From assembly GCA_036873135.1 (NCBI GenBank), contig JAPTYO010000014.1:1073101-1137100 (forward strand): a stretch of DNA of 64,000 nt, written 5' to 3'. The notes under the pieces were generated by a model. It saw only the letters and a list, made by a program, of their open reading frames with translations, did no database searches and was not told the origin of the DNA. Positions 23,417 to 36,203 of the stretch are shown here, piece by piece (positions within the stretch are counted from its first letter, which is position 1; the number at the start of each line of letters is the position of its first letter). Source of the stretch: Clarkia xantiana subsp. parviflora (Eukaryota; Streptophyta; Magnoliopsida; Myrtales; Onagraceae). The position numbers were made by a program, and so were the translations under genes.

Positions 23417-26404
23417 ATGGCGGAGTTCATCTATTTTGTAAGCAAGGTCCGTCCTTTTCCGTTGATTCAGCTGAGTGCTTGATTTTAGTTCACTCCACTT
23501 CGTTATCTTCTCTTTGCATTGCTTTATTCTCTTTTGATTGACTACTGGATTTCTGTTAAACCCAGCTTGCTGCTAATCAACAGCCCAGTACGATTCGATT
23601 CTTCTATTTACTTGCATGTTTGATTTCTGGATAGAACACTAAGTTAGGAGCTTTAGATATTTTATTATTCTTCTGGGTTTGTGTTCAATGCTGAAAAAAA
23701 TTGATTTTTGGAGTTTTTGGTATTGTGTATTTGGGTTTTAGGATATTATCTGCTAAAACCCTGATTTTATTACTTATTGTATGATTTTTAGATCCAGCTG
23801 CTCTCTGTTATTTTCCCGGTGATGTGATTATTCTCCTGGGTATTTTGCAATGCTTAAAAAATTAGTTTTCTTATTGGAATTTCTGAGTTATTGATTTATC
23901 TGCTAAAGTTCTGAATTTTTGCTTTAGCTCCCTGTTTGTATTTTCATGGTGAAATGATTCTGCAGAGAATTTATGTGGAAAGAAGCTTTAGTTGTTAAAA
24001 TATCATCTGTTTGGAAAATTTGGCTATTGTTGAAATTGAACAAGTATCAATTTCTTAGCTCTATCAGACTACACTTTAAATTCAAGAAATGTGCCTAGCC
24101 TAATGTGTTAAAATTGATAATTCTTAGGGATAATGAAGTGGTATTATGCACATATGTTCACTGTTCAGTGTGTACTAATCAAATTTGATTCATTCTTATG
24201 AATGGCAGGATGCTCAAATTCTGAAGCCTTCAAAGAAACCGTCTTCCTCATTGCGAAGGATGATTCTCTTGATATTCTCATTGTTATGTGGAGTATATAT
24301 CGTTATCTTCTGCATAAAGCAGATAAATGCCCGTGGCACTGGATTCAACGATATTCAAATAATCGAGAGGCTTGTTGATGAGAGACAATATAGTGCTTCT
24401 TTACTGCATTACCCAACACCTAAAACTTTCAACAGGTACTTCAAAACATCTTTTTAGTTTAAAATTCCCTTAAAAAAGTCTTCTTTGTAAAAAAGCTTTC
24501 TTTTTTAAAAACAAGAATCATGTTTGGTGATATTATTAGGTTGGAGTGCAAGCATAATCCAGTGCGGCTATTTGCGATCATATCTATGCAGAGATCGGGA
24601 AGTGGGTGGTTTGAGACACTATTGAATAGCCATACAAATGTAAGCTCGAATGGAGAGATATTCACCAAAGAAAGAAGAGCAAACATTTCTTCTATTATTC
24701 AAACTATGGATAAAGTATTCAATTTGGATTGGTTTAGCAGTGCTTCTAAGAATGATTGCTCTGCTGCTGTTGGTTTCAAGTGGATGCTTAATCAGGTACA
24801 TTTTTCTTATATGGTATCAAATTCTGCAAAAAATGAAAATTATCGAGCAAGTAAAAGAGCTACCTTTCCCCGAAAAAAAGTATGATCGATCGGGTAATTA
24901 ACGGTTAGAAAACATATAAAATGATTGATGCAGGGATTAATGCAGCACCATGAAGAAATTGTAAACTACTTCAACCGAAGAGGCGTCTCAGCAATATTCC
25001 TCTTCCGCAGAAACACTCTAAGGCGCATGGTTTCATTGTTAGCAAATTCATACGATACTTACACGAAGTTGTTGAACGGGACCCACAAGTCTCACGTGCA
25101 TTCGATCGAAGAGGTTTCTATCCATCTCTATACTTACACAAGTTTTTTGTTTCCCCTCCTATATATCGCACTAAAGCAAAATTTGAATCTTTATTTGGTT
25201 ATAGGCGAGAACCCTTTCGACATACAAGCCTATAATCAATACCACGAGTCTTTTCAGTGACTTGAAAGGCGTGGAGGATATAATGGAGAAGGCACTGACT
25301 TATTTCAATACCACGAGGCACATTGTTCTTTACTACGAAGATGTAGTCGGAAACCGAGCTGTAAGTGCCAATATTGTTCATTGTTTCTGCACCTTCCTCA
25401 TTAGTACTGCCCAGGTGACCCGACAATACCCAAATTCCGAACTTTCTAACCCTATCTTGTTTGGACTGTTAGATATTTGAGAACCGACGCTACTTACAGT
25501 GCAAGTATTTAAATTTACATACGAGTATGAGTTTGGCTATTAAAAATATAACCTTTATAAGACTACCCAGGTGACCCGACAATACCCAAAACCCGAACTT
25601 TCCAACCCTAGCTTGTTTGGATTGTTAGATATTTGAGAACCGACGTTACTTACAGTGCAAGTATTTAAATTTACATACGAATATGAGTTTGGCTATTAAA
25701 AATGAAACCTTTATTACCCGATCCAGTCCATATGTGTCTATATTTTTTTATACAAGATCAAACCATCACCTTTAATTCACAACTACATTTCACGATTCGT
25801 AGCTTCTAAAGTTTCAAACTTTCCATGGAATTATTTGTCTTCTGTGCCTGATAGGTCATTTTCAAACTTTATAGTGCAAGTATTTAAATTTGCATACGAG
25901 TATGAGTTCGGCTATTAAAAATGAAACCTTTATAACCTAATCCAGTCTATATTTTTTGTTTTAAAAGGCCAAACCATCACCTTTAATCCACAACTACATT
26001 TCGCAACTCGTATCTTCTAAAGTTTCGAACTTTCCATAGAATTATCTGTCTTCTGTGCCTGATATATCATTTTCAGACTTGGGTTATCCGATAATGGAAC
26101 CCGAAAAACCCGAGTCTCCACTTGATGGGTTCTTTCTTAAAAACCAACTTTAGTTCGTAGATACGGGTTGCTAACATGGCTAAATCAGATTATATCGTGC
26201 TTATGATGCCATTCTATTCACTATTTACTGCAGAAACTAAGAGAAGTGCAGGAGTTTCTTGGATTGCCGATCCAGAGACTCACGAGCCGACAAGTGAAAA
26301 TCCATAAGGGGCCATTGACGGAGCTCATCAAGAACTGGGATGAGGTTAGCCGATCGCTTAACGGAACCGCATTCCAGATGTTCACCCAAGACCCGGACTA
26401 TTGA
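23417..26404 (+). CDS. NodH-like sulfotransferase, type II membrane protein
   Basis: Exons 23417..23446, 24209..24435, 24540..24795, 24934..25113, 25205..25360, 26234..26404; 1020 nt, 339 residues. Residues 28-47 form one hydrophobic membrane segment after a short Lys/Arg-rich cytosolic tail, fitting a Golgi-anchored type II protein. The catalytic fold is P-loop-like: ISMQRSGSGWF (about 101-111) is the 5'-phosphosulfate loop for PAPS, and FLFRRNTLRRMVSLLANS (about 193-210) is the 3'-phosphate region with its conserved Arg and Ser. YYEDVVGN follows, then a conserved C-terminal LGLP and KIHKGPL block. The family moves sulfate from PAPS to a carbohydrate or other acceptor; the substrate here is unknown. 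Arabidopsis has close relatives annotated as nodulation-protein-related. The 10-codon first exon ends cleanly in phase 0, and intron 5 is swollen by repeats. Confidence 0.88.
25406..26080. repeat. Nested tandem duplications in sulfotransferase intron 5
   Basis: A unit of about 156 bp (25406-25561) containing CAGGTGACCCGACAATACCC and GAGAACCGACG is repeated at 25562-25715, and its last part reappears at 25871-25935. A second unit (25764-25868, beginning ACCATCACCTTTAA) recurs at 25973-26077. The copies differ by scattered substitutions. All lie inside the intron. Confidence 0.9.
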
Positions 26405-28272
26405 CCCAGAAGCCGGTCTGCTAATTGATTGATTAACACATAACATGTAATTTGTAAATCCTCCATAGCTCTCTTTGTCACGGTAACTTGTTGCTCAAGG
26501 AACCAAACTGGGTTTTGTTCCCTTGGGTTTAGTTTTGGTTTAGCTCAACAAGTCGTTGAGTCTCTGCAGTCAATGTAGCTTTCTCTCGTAGATTTAGTTT
26601 TGTTTTCTTGTTATTTCGGTTTTTATGTATGTATAGATAGATTCTGAGGGAGAATCAGAATCCGACAAGAAAATCGGGTTGGATTTGACGATGTTGATGT
26701 TTATTGATTCGAGTAAATGGAAGAGAAATGTAATTCGAAGATATGTTGTTTCTTTGTTGCTGCTATATGTATAGTTGATGATGGATTCATGTCAATATTT
26801 CTTAATTGTATTGATTAAAAAGGGTTAATTAAAAAACTAATTGAACTTTCAATATTTTGTTGAAAAAACTGATTTTTTTTTTTCTATTTAAGAAAACATT
26901 TGGAATTTTTAATTTAATTGCATTATGATAAAATAAAAAATTAGGTTAATTTATTTAATAAAACTTCTAAACCGCATATATAATAGCCACTTGATGCATT
27001 TTAACATGACATGTATATCTAGGTTAAATCGAAATTATGTGATATTTTTTCATTATCAATTAAAAAAAATGATATAATTTGCATTTTGCACTTTATTTAG
27101 TGATTGAAAGTTTAGTTTATTTTTATCAGAAAAAAAAATCTCCTTTACTATGTCAAACGATCAAAATTATGTTTTTTTAGGTAATTAACTCTTGATAATA
27201 AGACCAAAAAAAAAAAAAAACTCTTGATAATATATGTCCATTTAACTGGAATTTACCTGTTTAATTAATTGAGGAATAATATTAATGACATGTCTTGACC
27301 TTAGTCATCTCCTTAAGAGGGCCTGGCCCGACTTAAAACGTAACTTTTTGGCCCACGTATCTCATCATGGGCCGTTATGGTCACATAATAAGGCCCAATA
27401 ATAAATCTTGGGACAGTCCCAAGAGTCAGTTCATGACTTCGTAGTTTCATATATTACTTTTTATAATCAAATTTATGAAATTATAATTTTTCATAATTAA
27501 AATTATACATCACTGAAATGGTAATATAAAGGGTTAAATGTACTTTTTTTTTTGTATACTTTTGGTACCAAAGTTTAAAAAAATATGACTTTTAGTACAT
27601 TCTTAGTTTGCCGTTGGTTTTAGCCGTTAAATGACACGTATAAGTCACATAACCCACCCTAAACTTTTAATTTTATTCAATTTAGTCCCTCAAATCAATT
27701 TGTCGTTGCTCGTGCATGCGTTAGGAAACCACCACTCCATATATGGTTAATGCCAACAAACCCTAATAAAACACAGTATATATATCATTTGGAAGAGACG
27801 AAGAAGAAGATATAGCTTTTTTTGGGGACCATTTTGTCTTGAAGTAGGAGATGTGTCCTCATCATTTTGATAATGACCTCACCAAACACCTATTAATTAC
27901 TACTCACTTGTTCACTACTCCAACACTGTATTTATTTACTAGCTAGTAATAATAACTATAATCATTCATTGTCTTGGGAATCCCTATCATTTATTTCAAT
28001 ATCTTACATAAATAAAATGTTCTGGCCAAAAAAATAAAAAATAAAAATTGCATGAACTAACAATGGATCTTGATTCTTTAAATATCTACAACTAATTTTC
28101 TACATAATAATAAGAATCCAAAATTAAAATCTAATAGGACTACTAGCAAGCAACCACATCATTTATGTGAACAATAATATTCAGTAGGCCCACACAAGGG
28201 GGGTCGTGGCTTAGCTAAATGGTAAAACAGAAGAAAGCAGAATTGCATATATCTACATTTATATATAAATTA
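26405..28272. other. 3' flank of sulfotransferase and spacer
   Basis: The first 400 bp probably hold the 3' untranslated region. At 27535-27700 a GGGTTAAATGTAC, TTTGGTACC and CGTTAAATGACACGT series resembles one arm of the MITE family at 2941-3596; the other arm is not evident. No gene found. Confidence 0.5.
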
Positions 28273-28841
28273 TAGGAAATAGAACCTAAAAACTGTTCAA
28301 AGTTCGACTAGAGTGTCAGTTTGATGTCTTAATTTAACTGTTGATATTTGATGTCCCAATTTTCAGTGTCGTTGCTAGTTGGTTTTCCGCTAGATTTTTG
28401 GGTTAATTTTAACATATTGAGTTGAAAAACTATTTTGCCCATTTTTTTTAAGACTCCGATTCCGGCCACCCACCTCGTTCAGTCGGAATTGGCCGGAAAT
28501 CGGCCGAAACCCTAAATTCTAAGAGCTGCTTAACCCTAAATCGGCCGGAATTTGGGTGGGTTTGGTTGTAGTCGGCCGGAATCGGGATGGGTTTGGCCGG
28601 AATCGGGGTGGGTTTGGCTGTAATCGGCCGGAACCCTAATTCTGGTCGGGGAGTATTTTTTGGAATTTTGAAAATTGTTTACCCACGTGACTATCACGTG
28701 ACCAGATTCTGTTCAACTTAACCTCAAAATTTAACAAAGACACCAAATAGCGACCCATAAAAATTAGGACATTAAATTTTAACATCAAACACCAAGCTGA
28801 CACATATGTCAAAATTGAGACACTTTTTAGATTTTTTCCCT
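28273..28841. mobile_element. MITE with about 110-bp inverted repeats
   Basis: The left arm (ATAGGAAATAGAACCTAAAAA, then GTGTCAGTTTGATGTC) is mirrored by the right arm (GAGACACTTTTTAGATTTTT preceded by AAACACCAAGCTGACA). The core has repeated CGGCCGGAATCGG units. No coding capacity. The flanks are TA-rich, so a target duplication cannot be called. Confidence 0.7.
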
Positions 28842-29025
28842 ATATATATATATATATATATATAATTTACTATGTATGTATTATATCAAGACAAATATGG
28901 ACTCGAGCTAGCAAGCTAGTGAGGTTGCTGGTCCTGCATGCAACAGACGGGTCCACCTATAGCGACCATGCATGCGCCTTCCAGCAAATCGATTGCTCAA
29001 ACTTAACAAACAACTGGGTCCCATT

Positions 29026-29316
29026 TAGGGATGGCAATGTCCCGGGTTTTACCCGGTCCACGGATAAATCGCGCCATATACAAGTCCCGACTTCAGTGAC
29101 CGCCACCTTACTCCGACGATCACAACCCCGACTTCAGACGGCCACTACTGATTTCGTCGACACAATACGGTGCGGGTAACTGTATTGTGTCGCGGTGTGG
29201 ATATGGGTGATTCACAAAATTTTACATGAATATAGGTTGGATATGGATTACACAATAGTACAGTACAGATATGGATGTGGGTTAAAACTGCAGGTTTTGA
29301 ACCATTGTCATCCCTA
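29026..29316. mobile_element. hAT-type MITE, short divergent copy
   Basis: Begins TAGGGATGGCAATG and ends CATTGTCATCCCTA, with a perfect 8-bp target duplication GTCCCATT (29018-29025 and 29317-29324). At 291 bp it is half the length of the two GC-rich copies, and its interior is different, so it belongs to the same TIR superfamily but another subfamily. Confidence 0.92.
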
Positions 29317-29569
29317 GTCCCATTGGGGCCGAACCATCTTATTCATAATGTATAAGCTCAACTTTGAGGGTCTTGATAGTTTACGAGTTTAACTTATATA
29401 AAGTTGTAATTTGCTAGCTATGTTTAATTTTATGCTAAATGTTGAAACATAACATTCACATATCATTAGAATTTAGCTAGCTAATTGCAAATTTCTCTAA
29501 AATTCAGCTAGCGAATTGTATATTTTTACAAAATTTGTTAACGTATTGCAAGTTCCCAATTTTGCCGAT

Positions 29570-29913
29570 AAAAAAGAATGGGTTAGTAGTGGAGAACCTA
29601 GATCCACCCCGCTACGTAATGTTCAGACTCTCTTACTTACTGTCTGTGTTTTTTTCCGACCAGACTTAGTACACACTGCCCCGTCAACGTAGGCCAACCA
29701 TTAGCTTATTATAGTCAAGATTCTGACCCATTAAGTCCAGTTCTACTCGCATTCTCGTACGCCCGACGCGTATATGTGCTAGGCGGGACCTAACATTTTA
29801 ATCAGATCACCGCGAAATGACGCTCTTTGAGAGCTTCCGATCTAGAGGCTTATTCAGAGCAAAACCACATGAGAGTAAACACTCTTAACCATTAAACCAC
29901 AATACCAGTGGTA
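29570..29913 (-). mobile_element. SINE-like element (tRNA-derived head)
   Basis: On the minus strand from 29913 the sequence reads GGTATTGTGGTTTAATGG, a good RNA polymerase III A box, followed about 34 nt later by GGTTTTGCTC, a B box weakened by CpG decay. A conserved-looking GC-richer body follows (AAGCCTCTAGATCGGAAGC, GGTCCCGCC), ending in a short T-rich tail. No target duplication found, so the ends are approximate. Confidence 0.5.
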
Positions 29914-32900
29914 AGTTTCGCAGTAGTTATAAAACACCAATTTACAAGAAAAATAAAGAAAGACAATAAATAATAATAAATAAGTTTCAGTCACTATTTA
30001 ACAACAAAACGGAAATAAGGTATCACAACTTTTATAAGTTCATTAACTATCACGACAACTACTAAAATCAGCTAACAAAATATATGATCACACCTTCAAA
30101 CTTCAGTGAACAATTTACTAATTAAACCAATAATGTATAAGGTATAGTTTGTATATATATAACATTGAGTTGGCAAATTATTATTATTTTTAATCTTAAG
30201 CAAATTAGCAAGTGTACGACACAAAGAAGCATATGGGACCGTACATCTGACAGATGAGGATCGGATCCATAAACCCTAAATATCCTTAGATATTGCTTTG
30301 ATTATTCTAGCGGTCACCTACAAAGTCAACACCAACCAAATTTATTTAACCAGCAATAAATAAATAGATTATAATCTACACAATTGTAAAAGAAAAAAAA
30401 GGGGGAATTAAATAATTTGTTAGAATTTATTTCACATAATTAGAACGAACGCAATCGAGTCAAAGAGTATTGCTAATTCATACTTCGAACGATTAAAGTA
30501 CTAAATATTAACTAAAAAATTATATATAAACAAATACTTTTTTTTCTTCTTGAAAATTGTGTTATTTGAATCAAAATTTAATGGCGCTTTGAAAATTGTC
30601 GAAAAAATACAAGAAGAAACTACGCTATTACGAAGCATCGCTAAATTTAATTATTGTAAAGATGTTTGCGACGCTTGAGCAAGTATCGTTAAAGAAAAAC
30701 CATCTAAAACTCTTTTTCTATTAGTGATATAGTATACAAATTATTAATAATCAGTTACGGATGCGATTTTATCGTACCATCATAAGTTCATAAGCTATTA
30801 GTAAACTATTTATATTTTTTTAATATTTATGGTCAACACTTTATTATAGTTATTCGAATGAAACATATCAATGATTGCATTTATCCATTACGAGCTGACT
30901 AGGACAGCTACAAGAAAAAGAAAAACTCAGTATATGAAGTTTCTGACAGCCTATTACAATTAGGCTAATTAGGAGACTTAATTATTGCTTAGCCTTTTCA
31001 AAGTAGTCTTTTAAGATACAAAACTTTTTTTCACTGAACTTAAAACTTAATTTAAAATATGAAATAATAATTAATTTCTTTTAGTGGGCTATTTCATCTT
31101 AAATTTGGTCCCAGTCACTTCTCCAACTCCATGCACTTCTAAAGATCCAATTAAGCCCAAACTTCTATGGTCTGGTGGGCCAGTACCCTTTAAGTGCACT
31201 TAACATTTATCTAAAAAGAAAAAAGGGAAAATATATATAACAAGGAAAGAAAATAGGAGAAGATAAAAGAAAAGGACCATATGGATATGGGACCATTTTC
31301 TTTTCAGTATTTGTCTGATTCTAAGTGCCTTTTTTTTATTATTACTATTATAATAAAAATAATTTCAAATTGGAAAATGAGAATTATTCTTCCAAACTAA
31401 ACCAAATAATTAGTGTCTAACTTTAGCTCAAACGGGTTGGTCTCTTAATTATATTAGGTTATCGGTGGTGTTCTATTAATATATTAGGGCTTATGTTGAT
31501 TGTTTAAATGTTTAATATGCTTATAAATGACTATAAAAGTCGTATAATTATTATGTAGCAGAATGTATTTAGAATCGTCACTACCTAGCCATTCTTTTTC
31601 GTATATAACTTGATTGGTAAAAGACACGAATATCGAGAATTCAAGTTGAACTTGTTTTGTTGTATAAATGCGAAAATCTCTCTGAAATATATAAAGAAAC
31701 AAAAATTATGTAATAAAGTGTAACAGTTCAGCACTTCATTCCTTATAATTGATCTCTAGTTAAAATCTCGTTTGAGTTCTTTGAATGTAAAAATATATAT
31801 AATCAACACTTTACTCTTTAATTACGAAATGACTCAGTGCCAAATTATATTAGGGTTTGACACTAAGATATTTGTGAGAAATCAATATATATTATATATG
31901 AAAAAATGATTCCATACCATTACAGTTTCATCTCAATATAAAAAAAAAAAAAAAAAAAAAAAAAAACCAAATTAATAGAAGGTTGAAATCATAAAATCAA
32001 CAATAAAATCGATTCAAATGCAATCGAATAATTCCCTCCTAATAATTAAGAGCTTTTTTTGGCCAACTAATAATTGAGCACTTGGGCGGTGCTAATTAAT
32101 GTTGCCAACCTAATAATGGAAAGACTGTTTTTTTTTGTTCCAACAATAACTTAATTCTTTTTTTCATGATTGTATTAATCGATATGCCCATTAATTAGCT
32201 CCATTTTCATGATTATAGCATTTATTGATTTCAGTTTAACCTCTCATAAACCATGCATACTTTAGTACATGAACACATCAAATCATTTACAAAGTATTTG
32301 TTCACTTACAAGTTAGTTTTTTTTTTTGGCCAACTATAAGTTAGTTCATAAATGATAAGCTTTAAAGATAACTAATATCAATAAATAATAATGTCTAATG
32401 TAATGATAATGATTATATATAGTTAAAAAAAAAAGATTACTGAAGAAAAAGCGGAACTTATAATACTAAATAATAAATACACATAATATATGCATACATT
32501 TTTTTTTCTAGAACGAATTTATGCCAATATGGTTATATATATTATTCTATATTCTATGTGCACTAAACTTTGTAAAAATGTTCCTTTAGATGTATAACCT
32601 TCAAATTGGTCCTTATACTTTTAAAAAGCACTTACTTTTAACCCAAATCACATTTGAGTCTAAAGGGTCGTACGGTCGAATAAATGCCTAGGGTTAAATT
32701 ACGGACATAAATTGTTGAATAATATAGACTTTAGAGTGTAATTTACTTTTCTTTTTTTTGTCCACAATAGTATTCTACGCTTTCAATAATTTACGGGTTT
32801 AAATTAGAAAATGGGTCATTCGTGGGGGTAAAATCTACTAAATATATAAATATATTAGATACATAATAGTGATTATAATAGGGTATTTAATGGGATGGCG

Positions 32901-33898
32901 GATACTATATAATATATATACGTACTTGAGATCGGGTACAATCTATATAAATAATTAAACAATAGACGCCTTAATTAGTACGGAGATATTGGTCACAATA
33001 ATATTAATATCTCATTAATTATAAGAAAGACACATAAATATATTGTTCATTACAATGCCCTAAAATAGCAAGCTAGCTAGGCCATATGACATGACAATGT
33101 ATATATTATACTAATTGTTTTGTCACATTTTGACACATATCTCATACTCTCGCATGTGCACATATGATCAAAATTTAATACAAGTGTATTATTCAACTTC
33201 AATAAAATAATAAAATAGTGTTACGGATCAAACGTTCACTTAACTAAATATTTTAGATTTAAAACTCATTAGTAAATATACAAATGTAAAAATATTTATA
33301 ATGTACACTTTGCTTATTACAATCTATTCTAGTGCAATTGAAAATTATTTTAAATATGAAGAAATATTACTTGTGTTATCTCATCAATCTGATAAGATCG
33401 GATGATTGATTTTTAAGTATCATCAATGTAGTTCTGATTTTTTTAAATATAGAACCATTTACAATTATTACTTTGGAGCAACTTACAAGCATATGTCGGA
33501 CCCAACAACGTCATTTAATTAATTAGTGGCATTATTATTAAGAAAGTTAAATTTAATAATTGATCCAATGAAGAAACTTGCTAGTCATGATAAATTATTA
33601 TTTTTCGTTACTATATAAATTGGATACGGGAAAAAATGCAACTTTATTCTTGTATGTTGTTTGTGAGCAACTTGCTATACTTATTACCTCCATTTATTAG
33701 CACGTTAGCTTTTGCTTACTTGTAAAGGTTTTCTTATTTTTGAGTTGGCTCCACTAGACTCACATCATATGTCTAATTATATATATATATGGACAAGCTT
33801 TTTTTCATCTTTTAATTAAATATATATATAATAATTCATTTCATCAAAGTATTTTTCTTAACACATCTAATTAAGTCTTTTACTAACCATACTTTTAG
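29914..33898. other. AT-rich spacer
   Basis: About 4 kb with no recognised gene. Contains a 25-bp A run (31940-31966) and short TA runs. Open frames are short and of low-complexity composition. Confidence 0.6.
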
Positions 33899-34274
33899 TA
33901 AGGCTGGCAATTCGGACACGACACGATACGCTGATACGAACACGATACGAAAATTACGGGTTTGAGTTTGATATTGGTGACACGGCATAAAATGATAACA
34001 CGATAGTTATATGTATATATATAATAATTTCTATTAAAATAAACACATATTTAAACCTAACATGACATCTTTTTACAATAATACTTTATGAAGTTTAGAC
34101 TGAACTCTCTAAATTGAGTAATTTTAAAATTTTAGTTTAAACGTTATTACATTAATTTTTTATTCAATTTACTATAAGTTTTTCACACTAGGTCATGCTT
34201 GAACTGACCCCCAAATTACGATACAAACCTGGCACGACACGAACACGCATGACCCGCACAAATTGCCAGCCCTA
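33899..34274. mobile_element. Decayed hAT-like MITE
   Basis: The left end TAAGGCTGGCAATTCGG and right end AATTGCCAGCCCTA are near-perfect inverses of the TAGGGCTGGCAA type. Repeated CACGACACGA and GATACG words lie inside both ends. No 8-bp target duplication is visible, so it is older than the TAGGGATGG copies or has lost an end. Confidence 0.65.
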
Positions 34275-36203
34275 CCTCCAATCTTTTATATTGTATTTTA
34301 AATGTAAAAAATCAAGGACAATTGGTAATTGATTCAATCATTGGCTTGCTATTTGTCAATACCACATCTTCTGCTATAAATTCCATTCAAACTTATACAA
34401 GAAATTTCTATTATTCGATCTTATCCCGACATGAGTTAAGGTTTCACAAAAATGTACCCGACATAAATATTTACATATATATGGTTAAAAATATGTCATA
34501 CTAAGCTTAATCAAGCAAATATATATAGGATCACCAAATTTCACTTAAATATTTAGTGTGGATGCTAGCTAGCTAGATTATTAGGGACCCAAATTATTAT
34601 AGTTATAATTTTTTTTTTTTGGCCAAAATTATTATAGTTATAATAAAAACAAGAAAAGATTTGACACTTTTTTTTTTGTTAATTAAGGAAGTATTTTATA
34701 ATAAATATAAAATATAGGATTTTGTCTTGACAAGTATGTTATTATTAAGTAATAGAATATCGTTGAGTCTTTGTCACTTCATTTGGCTGGACTATACCTA
34801 CTACACTATTTTAACATGTCACTAAAATCCATGCATAACTAGCAGATCTTAATATATAATATTTAATTTTTAAATATATACATGGAACAAAATAGTCTCA
34901 ATATGAATAATCATCCTTAAATTTAAATCCATCTAAAATTCTTATTTAAATTCTGACCATAGTGAACATGAACTCTCTTTGGTATTGTTCAAAAATGTAA
35001 TTTTTCTTTTTGGTATTATTAAATTCTAAGTAATGTTCAACTAGTTGAACAACTTGCTAACTGGAGTTTTATTTTTGACATTTGTTTTATTTTTGACATT
35101 TTACTAACTCATTTTTAACGTGTGTGAATTTCTATTATCGTCAGGATCTCATTTTTTTGGACGTAATCACCTACTTATTAGGCACGTGAAGAAGAAAACA
35201 TCTAGCAATTTGTTCGACTATCTGAATATTGAGTAGCAATTTGTTCGATTCTTTAAACATCTTGTAATTTGCCGCAACTTTGTTCATCATTTACCGGACA
35301 CATGTCTCATTCTGTCTAAATTAAATAAAAATTATAACAGAACTATCAGTTTTTTTATATACGTGAAACTTGAGTTAATAAAATTAAAAAAATATCAAAT
35401 ATCGCCTATTATTTTGTTAATTAACCATATATATTTACTTAAAATCAAAATTATTTTGCTAGCCAATAAAAATCAAAATTATTGGAAACATAATAATAAT
35501 AATAAATTCGATATATTAAAAAGAAAAAGTAGATCCAAGATATTAAAGAAAGGGCTCACGTTGGTTGATGATGAGAGAGCGGAGCTTGTCTTGTCTCTCC
35601 CACAAATGCACTAAACAAAAATAAAGTTCTTCGTTCTCTTTTCATCAAAACAGAGCACAAGCACAAACACGACACAATAACACAATCTCCATTTCCATTC
35701 ATCTCCATCATTTCGTCTTTCTCTCTCTACAAATAAACAATTCCACAGAAACAGAAAGACAATCTGCAATCGAAGAAGACGGAAGCAGCACTCAAGCTCC
35801 CTGCTTGATTCGGTGTCTGCAGATTATTATATTCCGTCCATGGCTGCAGATTTTGAACTTCGAAGAAGCTGGAAAATTGGTTTCAGAGTTTTATAAAAAT
35901 CACATTTTAAAAACTATTTGTATCCATCTGTCGAGCCTTTCGTTTGTTGTTTAGTCTTCTCCTTCGCACAGATCGAGAAGAACCATTACTATTTACTAAT
36001 CCGCCATCTCTGCAAGTGCTCTGTTTCAGTTTTCCCGCTATTTCTCTCTCAGCACCACGCCATTTTTGTAATTTACAAAAGGGTCGGTGCTTTTCAGCCT
36101 TGTTATTATTATTATCTCTGCAATAACTCGATAATCTTCATCAATCGGTGAATTTCCCGATCATTCGGCGAAGAATTGTGGGTTGCTCTGTTTCCGGCGA
36201 AGA
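34275..36203. other. Spacer and 5' leader of the DUF547 gene
   Basis: 34275-35600 is AT-rich with no gene seen. From about 35640 the sequence becomes pyrimidine-rich (TCTCTCTC, CTTCTCC), typical of a plant promoter and leader ahead of the ATG at 36204. No unambiguous TATA box. Confidence 0.5.

Noticed and set aside
28201..28230. tRNA-like A box (GTGGCTTAGCTAAATGG)
   Set aside because: The nearest B-box-like word is about 90 bp away and no cloverleaf can be drawn.
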